From the NCBI GenBank assembly GCA_963678675.1, contig OY783192.1, forward strand, positions 14,058,424 through 14,122,423: a DNA stretch of 64,000 nucleotides, read 5' to 3'. The notes under the pieces were generated by a model that was not told the origin of the DNA, made no database searches, and saw nothing but the letters and a program-made list of their open reading frames with translations. The stretch comes from Xiphydria camelus (lineage: Eukaryota > Arthropoda > Insecta > Hymenoptera > Xiphydriidae). A program made the translations under genes and the position numbers. Below are positions 1-10,640 of the stretch, piece by piece; position 1 is the first letter of the stretch; the number at the start of each line of letters is the position of its first letter.

Positions 1-2
1 AT

Positions 3-752
3 GAGAAAAACAAGCGGCGTCTCATCCAAATGTTGATGAATGAATTCGAGAGGCAGGGAATTCAAATCAAACAAGCAGAAGAAGATGCAGATACTCTAAT
101 TGTGGATACTGCTCTTTCAAAAAGCGTTGACTTCGCTCAAGTATTCATTATCGGAGAGGATATCGACTTGCTTGTTATTCTCAATGGATTAGGTTCCACC
201 GCAGAGAATGTGTACCTACATAAAACTGGCAGAGGTGGATCAGACCATACCCAATTTTCCTCCACCTCATTCAAGTGTGGAGATATACAGGAAGTTCCAA
301 AAGGGCTTGTACTTTTACTCCACGCCCTTAGTGGCTGTGACACCACTTCTGCCCTTTTTTGGCAAGGAAAAATGAAATTTTGTAGTGTTCTTCAACATAA
401 TCCAGAACTCATACACGATCTTGAAGTGTTCCTGCAATCTGGTACTGACCCTGATGTTATAGAGAAAGCAGGAGAAAAATTTCTGGTGGCACTGTACGGA
501 GGCGAAAGTAGAGAGACCCTCAGCTCCCTCCGTTACACACTGTTTGTGAGGGCTGCTGCCAATACAAAAATTAATGTAACTCGTCTGCCACCCACCAAAG
601 ATGCTGCGAAGTATCATTTCTATAGAACCTACCATCAAGTGCAGAAGTGGCTAGGGGAAGCCAAATTACCAACGGATTGGGGATGGAATATAACCGAACA
701 AGGTCTCATGCCCATTACTACCACAAAGCCTCTGGCTCCTCAATTACTTTGA
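3..752 (+). CDS. PIN-like nuclease-domain protein, 3' part (gene enters from outside window)
   Basis: The frame is open from the first bases of the window, so the 5' end lies outside it; an internal Met at 30 is not necessarily the start. Visible acidic motifs are EEDADTLIV, GEDIDLLVIL and HALSGCDTTS, spaced as in PIN/FEN-like nuclease folds where such aspartates bind metal. They are followed by a conserved LPPTKDAAKYHF segment and a DWGW motif. Intronless, lineage-expanded proteins of this type are common in arthropods and other invertebrates; their cellular role is not established and a link to mobile DNA is possible. The frame ends at TGA 750-752, but the same frame resumes directly with a Cys-rich tail. 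I recognise the family by these motifs only, not by a search. Confidence 0.6.
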   Translation, partial: EKNKRRLIQMLMNEFERQGIQIKQAEEDADTLIVDTALSKSVDFAQVFIIGEDIDLLVILNGLGSTAENVYLHKTGRGGSDHTQFSSTSFKCGDIQEVPKGLVLLLHALSGCDTTSALFWQGKMKFCSVLQHNPELIHDLEVFLQSGTDPDVIEKAGEKFLVALYGGESRETLSSLRYTLFVRAAANTKINVTRLPPTKDAAKYHFYRTYHQVQKWLGEAKLPTDWGWNITEQGLMPITTTKPLAPQLL

Positions 753-959
753 CAGGCTGGAATGACATGTTCATCGTTGTGCAAATATTGCGAAGGCAAC
801 TCATGCACCAATATCCCTCCAATTGAAGTGGATGAAGATGAGGATGAGTTACTGCAGGATGCGGAAAACGAGTCTGACGACATATCCCCCCCTCACCCTA
901 TTGAATCTGACGACAATTATTTAAATGAGCCAAGGCCCTCAAACTTGGCAAAATTTTAA
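753..959 (+). pseudogene. Cys-rich and acidic tail of the upstream PIN-like gene, cut off by an in-frame TGA
   Basis: Same reading frame as the upstream gene. After TGA the frame reads QAGMTCSSLCKYCEGNSC, then an acidic stretch (EVDEDEDELL), ending at TAA 957-959. This looks like the last part of a Cys-rich C-terminal module. The missing Cys pairs and the stop at the junction suggest a small deletion rather than a simple nonsense change. Poly(A) signals (AATAAA) follow at about 964 and 971. Confidence 0.5.
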
Positions 960-1713
960 ATTAAATAAAAAATAAATTCAAAGTATATTTTATATAACTG
1001 TGTTACATAATAATATAATATTATTATACTTTATCATGTTATTTTATAATATACCTACATTTTAATTTAACTATTAACAAAGTGTTCCTATGATTCATAT
1101 TATTATTTAATAATAAACATTTAATATTTAACAATGCAACTTTTCCTTAAACTGGATACTGTCTTTTTTGGTTTTTGCCCATTTTTCAGCAAATTTTCGT
1201 ACACTTAAGGGCACCGCTCTGACTTTAAATTGAAGGTAATTAAATTTTCTAAAATTTTGTTTTTCTGAATTTTTTATGTAGGATTAGTACTTTCGCCAAT
1301 ATTTCGCTCGAAAGTAGAGCGTAAGCTAAAGTTTGACCGTTTTAGAAAAAAATTGTCATCTTTGAAAAGCTGTATCTCATCAACTACGAGAGCTACCAAG
1401 CTCCGCTAGAGCTCAAATTGTAGACAATTTTATCTATTTTAGAAAAGGTAAGAGTAACTTTTTTCGTCAGAAGTTCCCTTTAGTGTCTTTTTGGCAAAGA
1501 ATTGAACAAAGTCCAAAAATATCACGGTTTTTTGATTATATCTCAGGTGGCACAACTTTTTCAGGGTTGCAAATCTGGATTTATACTACCCAGGTAGATC
1601 CTAACAACATATAAAAAAATTAGGTTTACCCTAATTATTGCAAGGTTGGAAGTTCGATATGACTGGACTATAAAGACAGATTTCGCAATAACTCGATGAT
1701 AAGTGTAGGCTTA
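960..1713. other. AT-rich non-coding stretch
   Basis: About 750 bases with no supported gene. It holds two AATAAA signals close to the upstream gene and then A/T-rich sequence up to the TTA (1711-1713) that flanks element A. Confidence 0.5.
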
Positions 1714-1893
1714 CAAGGAGAGGCTCAGGCTTTCGGGTCACCGATTTGGCCGAATCTTTACTCATTTATAGAGCACCACTAGTATGGTACATCACCACAA
1801 CCCTAGGGTGCAACACTCAAAAAGAAGAGAAAAAATCACCTCTAAAGTTGAGCTTGTAAGTATTTGTACAAGTTCTCAACAACGAGTTTCCAA

Positions 1894-1970
1894 GAGGCGG
1901 CGTGGCCGAGCGGTTAAAGCGCTAGTCTACTAACTCGGGGATCGCGTGTTCGAGGTTCCTCATGTGCTTC
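1894..1970 (+). tRNA. tRNA-like sequence (Leu/Ser type) in left arm of element A
   Basis: It has a perfect A box, TGGCCGAGCGG (1903-1913), a B-box-like GTTCGAGGTTCC (1948-1959) and a T10 run (1971-1980) fitting a Pol III terminator. The D-arm and an apparent long variable arm recall class II tRNAs (Leu/Ser). The anticodon arm pairs poorly and seems to have a 6-nt loop, so it is probably not a working tRNA. It points inward, against the transposase. A mirror copy lies in the right arm. Confidence 0.5.
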
Positions 1971-2114
1971 TTTTTTTTTTGCAAATAAAATGTTCATTTA
2001 ATCATAATTTGATAACAATCAACGTTATTAATCAATATTTTTTTTAATTTCAATTATATTTTAATTCTGGGAGCTGTGTTGAAAAAAATTTAAATTGTAG
2101 AAAAATAGCAGTTA

Positions 2115-3902
2115 TTATTCGCTTTCGGTGAGCTCAGGCTTACAATTTGTGGGATGATAATTGTCATAAAAGCACTTAAAACATAAATTAAGTTGACAAT
2201 GACTACAGGAGATAAAACCGGCATTGCTGCAAGCGCAGGGAGTCTTCAATTTATTTAAAGGAAAGCATACTTCATTCACGTTGGAAAAAATACGCCTCTC
2301 ATCGAAGAGTTTCGATGCAAACCACGCGTATTTTATCATTGCTTGAAAAACCGGTGCTGACAATTGGTGATGAATAAGTGAATGAATTTTAATGGCGTCT
2401 TCACGGGAGGCAATATCGCGATTCTTCTCAATTACATAGGAACAATTTTGGATTTTTTTGACAAAATTCTTCACTTGTCGATGAAAATAAACATCGCACG
2501 GCTGGAAAATTGCAGTACATTTAGGAGGAATGATTTTGACGGTGCAGGTCGGCAATTGGTCTTTATTGCAAAATACTTCATCGTAAATAACGGGATTCGT
2601 TTGACCTCCCCATGAATCAACCAGTAGTAAAAAGTTATTTTCTTCAACATAAGGCTGTATGACGTTCTCAAGGAATGTAGAATACAGTGCTGTTGTAAGC
2701 TTACCGGATTTCGAGCAAGCTATAAAAATATTGCCGAATTTTTCAACCAAATCGTCGACATTCTTTTGCACTCGTGGACCGAATTCTCCTGTTGGCTCTT
2801 AGAGACATAAGAAAACACGCGGTAATAATTTACCAGACATTGTAATTCCGTACTGCGCTGTTCATACATGTGTTAATTTGTTTAGGTTACTTTTCTGAAC
2901 CAATATACTTTTGGATCCTTTTTCTGCGAGTGTCCTGTCGATGGTGGATTGATATTGGCAGCCCATTTGGTCCGTGTTGATTATGAATTGCGACTCGAAA
3001 TTTCCAGTAATCGCCTTCACTTGAGTACAGAATTTATCCGCTGCTTCTAGCGTCTCTGCCATCGTAGTATGCTCCTTACGGTTGATGTACTTGGTGATTT
3101 TTCTCTGCCGGGTACCGTGCTTTTTCTTAAACCGTTTTACCCAAGATGACGAAGCTTTAAACTCGAAATTCGAAGACCTGTACTGGCCAGCTGCGGCTAA
3201 TGCCCACTCTTGTAAATTTCTCGTCGTCACCTGAAATGAAAAATATTTATTGTTAGTTTATTCCGTACTACGTTGTGCTTCAGTTGAGCAAAAACTACGT
3301 CAATATGAGATTTTACCTGTAAAAATTCGGCTCGAGCTTCTACGAAGCGGTCATTGGTCCATGAGTCGATAGAGGCGTATTTATCGAATAGGGTCCCTCC
3401 TTGTTCAACATCCTTTTGCCAACGCTTCAAGTCATCATTCCTCCTTAAACTCCGCGAACCCCTCTTCTGGAGAGATTCTAGACTCCAAGTAGGATGTAAC
3501 TTGGCCAATCTCTGGACTTTGATTTTGGTTTCTAATGGAATGAAGTCGATCTTTGCTTTTTTTTTCAGGAGATGGCTGGTACTCATTGGAGTCCGAAGCG
3601 TCATCGTCATCTACATAATGAAACAATTGTTCCTCGTCGTCTTCATGAGGAAGAATCAATTCTTCGTCGTCCACCAGAATCTTTTCGCCTAACATCTCCA
3701 CAGCGCGAAAAAATAATTCCTCTCCCACCATTGCTGCCTGTGATGAAATAGAGATCGGAGATTCTTCCACGATGAGATCGTTTTCCGACAAAAGATTTTC
3801 GCAATGTATTAAAGCTCCTTTGAAGAGTTTCTTCGATTCCTCACTGTGAATCGAGTGAACTGGAACTTCCTCCAATGAGAAATCTGACCATTCTTGCTCC
3901 AT
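2115..3902 (-). pseudogene. Element A transposase (CENP-B HTH + DDE + C-terminal Cys cluster), broken
   Basis: Minus strand, start ATG at 3902. Order: acidic N-terminus; helix-turn-helix region (TWSLESLQKRG, LKRWQKDVEQGG); CENP-B-type HTH (WVKRFKKKHGTRQRKITK); DDE core with aspartates in FIINTDQMG, LLLVDSWGG and AIFQPCDVY; and a C-terminal cluster, CACS..C..C..C..C then H and C, over the last ~45 residues. A GT-AG intron (about 3232-3318) sits between the two HTHs. Damage: a frameshift at a 9-A run (3557-3565), an in-frame TGA and an in-frame TAA between 2772 and 2865. The gene is dead as it stands. The family reacts by DDE cut-and-paste transposition. Confidence 0.75.
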
Positions 3903-3915
3903 TTTTCCACACTTA

Positions 3916-4041
3916 GGGCCGGTTTTACCAACACGGTATAAACGCGGTATAGCGCTATACTGAGAATAACCAGCAATAAGCCTTATGGTTATTCTCAGTA
4001 TAGCGCTATACCGCGTTTATACCTGTTGGTAAAACCGGCCC
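3916..4041. mobile_element. 126-bp palindromic MITE, Harbinger type
   Basis: Near-perfect palindrome with ends GGGCCGGTTTTACCAACA, flanked by TTA at 3913-3915 and 4042-4044. The TTA target duplication and GGGCC-type ends fit PIF/Harbinger non-autonomous elements. It is inserted just upstream of the element A transposase start. Confidence 0.7.
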
Positions 4042-4187
4042 TTATTCGATAATTTTTTCCACCAGGGCTCACAGAACATGCGTCTTGTACGCATAGAAGT
4101 TCACAACTAACGCTTTAATCCAGCCCTCTGAACTCTTGCCCCCATTATTAAAGCAGCCGTGGTTCAACAAAGTAATTGACGACTCCA

Positions 4188-4447
4188 TACACAGCGCAGC
4201 ACGGAATTACAATGTCTGGTAAATTGTTGCCGCATGTTTTCCTGTGTCTCCAAGAGCCAACAGGAGAGTTCGGTCCACGAGTGTGAATGAAGTATGCTTT
4301 CCTTTAAATAAATTGAAGACTCCCTGCGCTTGCAGCAATACCGATTTTATCTCCTGTAGTCATTGTCAACTTAATTTATGTTTTGAGTGCTTTTATGACA
4401 ATTATCATCCCACAAATTGCAAGCCTGAGCTCACCGAAAGCGAATAA
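4188..4447 (+). pseudogene. Second, internally deleted 3' end of element A transposase (right arm)
   Basis: On the plus strand it repeats transposase sequence from the GITMSGKLLP region, then jumps at about 4281 directly to NEVCFPLNKLKTPCACS and runs through the Cys cluster to the same stop (4445-4447). The copy is a few percent different from the left arm (for example NTDFIS for NAGFIS). It is the inverted-arm duplicate and not an independent gene. Confidence 0.7.
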
Positions 4448-4593
4448 TAACTGCTATTTTTCTACAATTTTAATTTTTTTCAACACAGCTCCCAGAATTA
4501 AAATATAATTGAAATTAAAAAAAATATTGATTAATAACGTTGATTGTTATCAAATTATGATTAAATGAACATTTTATTTGCAAAAAAAAAAAG

Positions 4594-4671
4594 AAGCACA
4601 TGAGGAACCTCGAACACGCGATCCCCGAGTTAGTAGACTAGCGCTTTAACCGCTCGGCCACGCCACCTCTT
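4594..4671 (-). tRNA. tRNA-like sequence in right arm of element A
   Basis: Inverted copy of the left-arm tRNA-like sequence, almost identical, with the same A box (minus strand of about 4651-4661), B-box-like segment and an adjacent A-run (T-run on the minus strand, about 4583-4593). Confidence 0.5.
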
Positions 4672-5148
4672 GGAAACTCGTTGTTGAGAACTTGTACAAA
4701 TACTTACAAGCTCAACTTTAGAGGTGATTTTTTCTCTTCTTTTTGAGTGTTGCACCCTAGGGTTGTGGTGATGTACCATACTAGTGGTGCTCTATAAATG
4801 AGTAAAGATTCGGCCAAATCGGTAACCCGAAAGCCTGAGCCTCTCCTTGTTAGAGTTCACACAGCAGACAGATACACGTCAGCGTACGCTTGAAAGGTAC
4901 TGAGATCGGTAAGGCACTGTAGCGGCGGGTTTTGAAACGGCGGTTAAATTTAAATTCGTGCAGACTGAGAGTCCGCGCGCGTGTACCCGAAGGTTAAACT
5001 GAATCATGCCTAAATCGGAGCGAAATTGTTCTGTTACTAATTGCAAAAATACTGAAAGATCTTGCAAAAACAGTAATATTAACTTTTACTCATTCCCGGG
5101 TAAATCCTACGAAATGAGAAGGCGACAGCAGTGGATAAAAGCTGTTAA

Positions 5149-6421
5149 CCCTTCGAGAACACGCCTATTTTTTCAATCACAGAGAAGACTTTGGGGTCAT
5201 TTTGACCCTAACAACTTTGAGTGCCCACCATTTTTGATAGACTGATGTGATCAGCTTACAAAAATTCTGGGATGTTTTTTCAACATCTTTGAATAAATTG
5301 ACATGAATGAAAAGGTCTGTCAAATTTATTTTCGTATTTAAATATATTGCCAAAGAAAAAAAGTGTTTGAAAACTACATAATTTACGAGAAGAGTCATCT
5401 TTTATATTTTTAAATATTTCTCGCTAAAAATTTAGTAGTACAATCTTAAAATATCATAGAAAAAATAAAAAAATTGTACTTAATTGTACCTTTAAAATAA
5501 AGGTATTTATTTTGCTAGGTGACGATGGAGGTTTCGAAGCTAAAAGAAATCTAGAATTTTTTAGGAAAAATCGTATAAAAATGTATTTATTATTACAAAA
5601 AAATGTTAATATTTTATTATTTAACTGAATATAGATTAAAAAATGTTGTTTTTAACTAATATAATACATAGTAATATCTTATTTAATCGTTTCCGGCGCA
5701 ATCATTACACAAGTAAACCCGATGATTTTCACACATTGGTCGGTGACAATTAGGACACTGCATCTTTGTTTTTGTATCATCTTCGCGAGAACAGAGTGCA
5801 CACCTTACTCTTTTATTGTACTCCGGCCGACCAACTTCCGGCACAGTTGATTCATCACCAAGAATGAGCTGTATACCTTTGCGAATGTTTGATCGCAGCA
5901 TCTCATTTTTCAGTTTATTATGCAAGTATGGTGTGACCAAATGTAAAACAAGCTGCTCCATGGTAGCTGGAGCAGATAATTTCGTTTTTGTTTCGGCATA
6001 CTTGCAAATATACAGAAGTCTTGCATTTACTTGCGCTTGATCAAGTATGCCGAAAAAAAACACATCGACCAACGTTTTGTTGCACGAGTAATAGTGTATG
6101 CGTGACACAACTTATCAAAAATGTCGGAATCGCCTTTCGTTACATCATAAAATTAAATTTACTTACTTGTAGAAAATAAATGCTTTGCAGAGAAAACCGA
6201 CAGCTAGTACACAATGGGGTCAGAGTGACCCCAGACCAACTTTGAAGGATGCTCAACACCTACTGAGCATTGTTATGTATACCCACAATGTGTTAACGTA
6301 CTCTTAGTAACCCAAACTACAACTAGAGAGCCTTAGATTCGCCAATTTAAAAAATGCTTTAACGATATTTTCGATCAAACTCGAGGTTAGGATCAAATTG
6401 ACCCCATGTGTTCTCGGAGGG
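5149..6421 (-). mobile_element. Deleted piggyBac copy inserted in the THAP exon
   Basis: Flanked by TTAA at 5145-5148 and 6422-6425. Ends read CCCTTCGAGAACAC and the inverse GTGTTCTCGGAGGG. Near the ends lie three copies of a palindrome of the form GGGGTCA-N3-TGACCCC (5193-5209, 6216-6232, and about 6390-6405). Only the C-terminal part of the transposase remains. Confidence 0.8.
5683..6108 (-). pseudogene. piggyBac transposase C-terminal fragment
   Basis: 141 residues. The start reads VDVFFFGILDQAQVNARLLY, which matches the post-catalytic helix typical of piggyBac transposases. The end is a Cys-rich domain (CALCS, CPNC, CENH, CNDC) of the kind that binds the transposon ends. The catalytic DDD core is deleted. 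The fragment ends at a normal stop. Confidence 0.75.
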
Positions 6422-7663
6422 TTAACCGAAAAAAGTGAGTTTAGTTTATTGGTCGTTGAGAACAAAATTATCATTGCAGTATTTTAGTGAGGATGGTTCT
6501 TTATGGGTAACGACAAAATATTCAAGAATATGAAGTGCACATTTTGTCGGAGGCCAACGAAGTTCCATACAGTCTCATCCTGCGTATATTCCAACGATAT
6601 TCGCTGTGACACGGTCCCAAATTTCAACACAAGCGGAGATATTTCTTGTTTTGAAAGACATATGAAAAGGACCGACCGCACTTCTAAAACTGTTTTCAGT
6701 CCTAAAATTACACAAGTGATACAAGCTGTCAATGAAGATGAAGAACTTGAAAGAATAAGCCATCCCGTAAATACAAAAAGTAGTGTTGAAACACAGTGTT
6801 GTTTTAACTCTTACGAAACAAATAAAGAATATTTTGTGTTTGAAAGTTCCTTAGATGGAAATAACTTTTCGATTCAGTGCAATATTAATATAACAATGAA
6901 GTTGTAAAGTGTAGTTCTTAAAGACCAGGTATGTGGACCTGACGTGAATGATGTTTGTAAAGGGTTTCACGGTTACAATAGCCTCAAGAAAGAAAAGCAG
7001 TTGAGAGATCTCACTAGTGTAAATTCACAAACATTTCACTATTTTCTGGAATTGCTCTCATTCATACAACTGTCGACTATTTTAACTAAAAAAAATGTTC
7101 TTTTGCTGTTTCTAATGAAAATTAAGTTGGGAATTTCTTTTTGCACGTTGGGAATTATTTTTAACGTCCATTCAAGTACAGCAGTCAGGTTATTTACAAA
7201 TGTACTTCAAATTTTGACAGACAAAACAACTAATTTAATTTTCTGGCCGTCGAAAAATTCTGTTGAAAAATGTATGCCCAAAGCGTTTAAGCTACATTAC
7301 CCCGATACGCGTGTAATAATTCATTGTACAGAAGTTAAAACAGAGCAACCTTCAAAAGTAGATCAACGAGTATACATGTACTCTTCTTAAAAAGCGCCTA
7401 CATATTTAAATTTCTAATTGGGATAACACCAAATGGTTTAATAAGTTTTAAATCAAAATGCTATGGGGGAAGAGCAAGCGATTCGTATATCACTTAGTGG
7501 ATTTTTAAATTTGTTAGAGCCAGGAGATGTGGTTCTTGCCGACAAGGGATTCCCCGGAATAAAGACAAACTTAAATAATGACAATATGCTAGTTGTTATG
7601 CCGCCTGTTTTGCATAACGAACAATTCTATGAAGACGAAATTTCTTTCCTTTTAGAACTCTGA

Positions 7664-8930
7664 TAGTATGTTATTATTGAAATAAATTTTTTCAAACCCA
7701 TAGCGAATTATTTTGTCCATTTTTCGAAAAACATGCATAAAATACTTTAAAAATTACACTACATGCAGAAATCACCGACTTTACAAATTTTACTGACACG
7801 CTTTGTTTATACCAACAATTTTCCAGCAGCGCTCACTAGGGGGCATTGTTCGCCGGTTCGTGCTATACGTAGCACTGTGTGACGTGGAGAATCGCTCCGC
7901 GTCACAAAAAGGGTGCACTCGGGCCCCTTTCGGAAAAGGCGCGCGAATCGATTCGCGATAAGGCCACGCGAAGCGTCACGATCGCGATCGTGACGAGAAA
8001 GCGAGCGAGTCGGAGGAATCAGTCTTGCGCTGGATTCCGCGAGTGAACCCCGATGGTTCCCCTAGTCTTGCGATCGCGCTCGTTAAGCGAACTTCCGAGA
8101 GTTTGGAAAACTTAATCAGTGAGTCTCGCGATAAGAGAGAACGAACCCCATCCAGCCTACGACTAACCAAAAGTGCGGGAATAACGAGTGTCACGAGGAG
8201 CCACGCCGAGCTCCAACGGGAGAGCCCTACGCCCTCGAGAGAGAGCTCCCCCCCAGGAGGACGAGACCGGAGGAAGACGAGGCCCCGGATCCGCAGCCCG
8301 AAAACCGAGGGACCAGGAAGCGCCTGGCCACGACCGACTGCTGCAGACCCGGTACGCTCCCCTCTTTTTGTACGCGCGACCTCCGACTCGCCTCCGCGCC
8401 GTAGCTCGCCGTCCGAGAGCGCACGTTTTCGGCGAATCGAGCGGTGTCCGCGGGATTGTGCGGCACCGTTTCGGTATTTCGTGAGAGTAACGCACGCGAG
8501 CGTCGTTCGGGGACCATTAGAGTTCCCCGTCAAATAAACGCTGTTCTTTTGTAACGCAGTTGAGATTCTTTTTGCGCGAATCCGTCCGCGAATCCGTCCT
8601 TCCGTGTCCCAGCCATCGTCAACCGAACCGCCCCTCTACCATACGCTAGAGGTAGCCGAGCCCGACGGAGATCGAACCGCTTCCGATCTCCCGGCTTTCG
8701 TCCGTTTTCAGGGACCGCGTTCGTCTCCCTGAGTAGCGGGATCGTGACCCGCCTGGCGCCCATCGTTTTTCGTTTCGCGCGCGGCATCGACGCCGCTTAA
8801 TAGTGGCGTAGCGGAGGGCACCGAGGGCCCTCACCGAAACGCTACGTCATAACTGTCTAAAGTGACCTCTATCAATGGGCTCTTTATCGTAAGTGCTGAT
8901 AATATTCGCCGATTTTTTATCATGGACGAA
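7664..8930. repeat. GC-rich LTR-like stretch with perfect palindromes
   Basis: From about 7850 to 8860 the base composition jumps well above the AT-rich surroundings. It holds the palindromes CGCGAATCGATTCGCG (7932-7947) and TCACGATCGCGATCGTGA (about 7976-7993) and an AATAAA at about 8533. A TGGCGCCC sequence near 8754 resembles a retroelement primer-binding site. I see overlapping open frames on both strands but no recognised domain, as expected for GC-rich non-coding DNA. A solo LTR or LTR remnant is the best guess; its edges and target duplication were not found. Confidence 0.3.
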
Positions 8931-9761
8931 GATTGTCTACTTCTATGGGGACCTTGCAAGTAGAATTTAAGCGGTTATCATTAAATACTTTGGAAACGAT
9001 GCCAGAGCGCCTAACAAATTTGTTAATAGATGAACATAAAGTGGGAATATATTTACTCAATTGTCAAATTTTGAAAGCCCATGCGTTAGATTTCAATGAT
9101 CCTGTTACACAAAATTCAACAATACAATACTTATACTCTCGGAAAAGTGGGTAGATGCTCAGGAAAATGTAGTAATCTCTAACTTCTACTACGTTGTGAA
9201 ATTCAAAAGAATAAATGTAACATCTGCTGGGGTTGCTATTTTCCACAAGACGGATGACAGATTAGTTGCGTTGACTCCTCATCTAGCCATTTCTATCAAT
9301 CAACAAAACTTGATGTCAGTGAACACATCTACAATTGGCGATATCTGTGCAGCACGATGTCGTTTAGCGAATGGACAATTTATTCTCATGGCAGTTATAC
9401 ATATATATACATATCACCGAATAAAAAAATTCAAGATGTTACTACATTTATTCACGAGGTATTGCTTCTTTATACACAGAGGGGTGCTGCGATATTAAAA
9501 AAAAATTAGGGCGAATTTCCGATGACACTGAGTGGCGATGTTAATGTCAATTTCTCAGCAGCAGAAGCTCAACCATTAATTGATTTCTTGCCAGATGAAT
9601 TCGGATTAACGTTAAACAGTAATAAGGATCATTGTACGACAAGGGGTGGTACGAAAATTGATGCCGTATTTAGCAGGAATCTGCAGAATTTAACATCATT
9701 TACTTACGTATCTTATTTTAGTTATCATAAGCCAATTGTATCGATTTTTGATGTAAAATAG
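8931..9761 (+). pseudogene. Decayed EEP (endonuclease/exonuclease/phosphatase) domain fragment
   Basis: Three frame-shifted pieces make one order: NCQILKAHALDF with ILILSEKWVD, then VTSAGVAIFHKTDD and GDICAARCRLANGQFILMAV, then GDVNVNFS, GTKIDAVFSR and SYHKPIV. These match the layout of EEP nucleases (GD-N motif and a terminal S-D-H motif), such as those of non-LTR elements and Helitron/PIF1-type proteins. The last motif has Tyr where Asp is expected, and frameshifts lie near 9130 and 9500. Non-functional. I cannot tell which element type it came from. Confidence 0.5.
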
Positions 9762-10640
9762 CACAAAATAAAATGAATATTGTTCCTGTAACTTACTTTT
9801 CCTAGTTAACGATAAAATAATTTTTATCCGATATTATACTAGTACATATTAATAAAATTAAGAAGTTTCACTTCTATTACGTGGAGTTCCACGCACCTCT
9901 TTTTTTTGTATAAAAAATATATAGGAGGTGGTGCAAATGTGGAACATGAGGGTAATGTGGAAACGTCAAGTATCTCGACTTCAGAGAGCTTCACTCCAGT
10001 TGCGATTGCCGTAAATAGTCACTCTCTCTCGTTCCTATTCGTCACGGCACAGCACTAGGAATCAGTCGGGCATTGTAGTTAATGGTGGTGCGTCGATTTA
10101 TGTTTCGTGATTTTCGTAAAGTTTCTGGAGGTAAGTTTGTGGTATTATTTAGCCTAACTTATCATAGAGGTAGCGTATCAGAGTATTCGGAGAGGGAGTT
10201 ATAAGGAGGGTATTGTCGGATTTAAATAAATCTAAATCTAACGTTTTTTTGACTTAACCCGTAAAATCCAGTTTGGCTAAAGTGTGGGTAATTTGGAAAC
10301 GTGTGGAAACGTGGAAAAAGAGATTTATATTTGCGATTTCTGCAAGTAGGACTTAGATACATAATCTTTGTTTGTTGACAACAACACTTTCAATTAAAAC
10401 TTTTTCACTTTGTAACTTAATTTTTTTAACTTTCCGAACTTTGTAATCAATTAAAAAATGTATTTTTTTAACACGTTCAGTGCCGAGGCATTTTCGCTGT
10501 TTTGGCGGGTGAGTGCCAGGCCCCGAAATCACAGCTTACACAGCTAGCCAACTCCCACGCCGGACCTTTAAACCTGGACGCATGCTATCTCTCTAGCTCG
10601 GGAAAGAATTCAGGGCCGTACTTTGTAAAATGAATCAACT
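9762..10640. other. Non-coding stretch with an exon-like segment
   Basis: No supported gene. A TCAGT initiator-like site at about 10061 is followed by a short ATG frame (about 10082) and a strong donor, GAG|GTAAGT, at about 10131. This looks like a first exon, but nothing recognisable follows. Repeats of a GTGTGGGTAAT-type motif occur at about 9950 and 10285, with an inverted copy near 11485 next to the Tc1-like remnant. A left piggyBac-type MITE end (TTAACACGTTCAGTGCC) lies near 10469. Confidence 0.25.

Larger units (their letters stand above)
1714..4849 (-). mobile_element. Element A: DDE (pogo/CENP-B-like) transposon with long arms carrying tRNA-like cassettes
   Basis: Both ends read CAAGGAGAGGCTCAGGC as inverted repeats and are flanked by TTA (1711-1713 and 4850-4852). 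The inverted homology runs inward far beyond a normal TIR: it includes a tRNA-like sequence, a non-coding stretch and the 3' end of the transposase. The right arm (about 4188-4849) lacks a ~0.46-kb stretch equivalent to about 2306-2767 on the left. The single long transposase copy is on the minus strand. A 126-bp palindromic MITE is inserted near its start. Element B shares the same CAAGGA terminus and protein type. Confidence 0.75.
5006..7661 (+). pseudogene. THAP-domain DDE_Tnp_4-type transposase (ISL2EU/Harbinger-like), interrupted and decayed
   Basis: The first exon encodes a THAP zinc finger start: MPKSERNCSVTNCKN, a second Cys pair, FYSFPG and RRRQQWIKAV. It is cut by a piggyBac copy (5149-6421). 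Past the insertion, NRKK is followed by a GTGAGT donor (about 6432) and an acceptor near 6477, and the THAP frame resumes (FSEDGSLWVTTKYSRI). Further fragments: 6503-6904 (linker), 6944-7390 (LFLMKIKLGISF, IFWPSKNSVEKCMP, HYPDTRVIIHCTEV) and 7420-7661 (GGRASDS, VVLADKGFPG, VVMPP). Several frameshifts and stops separate them. One catalytic Asp is replaced by His (VIIHCTE). No function remains. Confidence 0.75.

Noticed and set aside
1894..4671. Calling the tRNA-like sequences functional host tRNA genes
   Set aside because: Anticodon and acceptor stems pair poorly and every copy sits inside a transposon arm; only the Pol III promoter parts look intact.
7976..8537. Several overlapping 96-185-codon frames on both strands
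   Set aside because: GC-rich sequence gives long frames on all strands by chance; none has a recognisable domain and they overlap one another.
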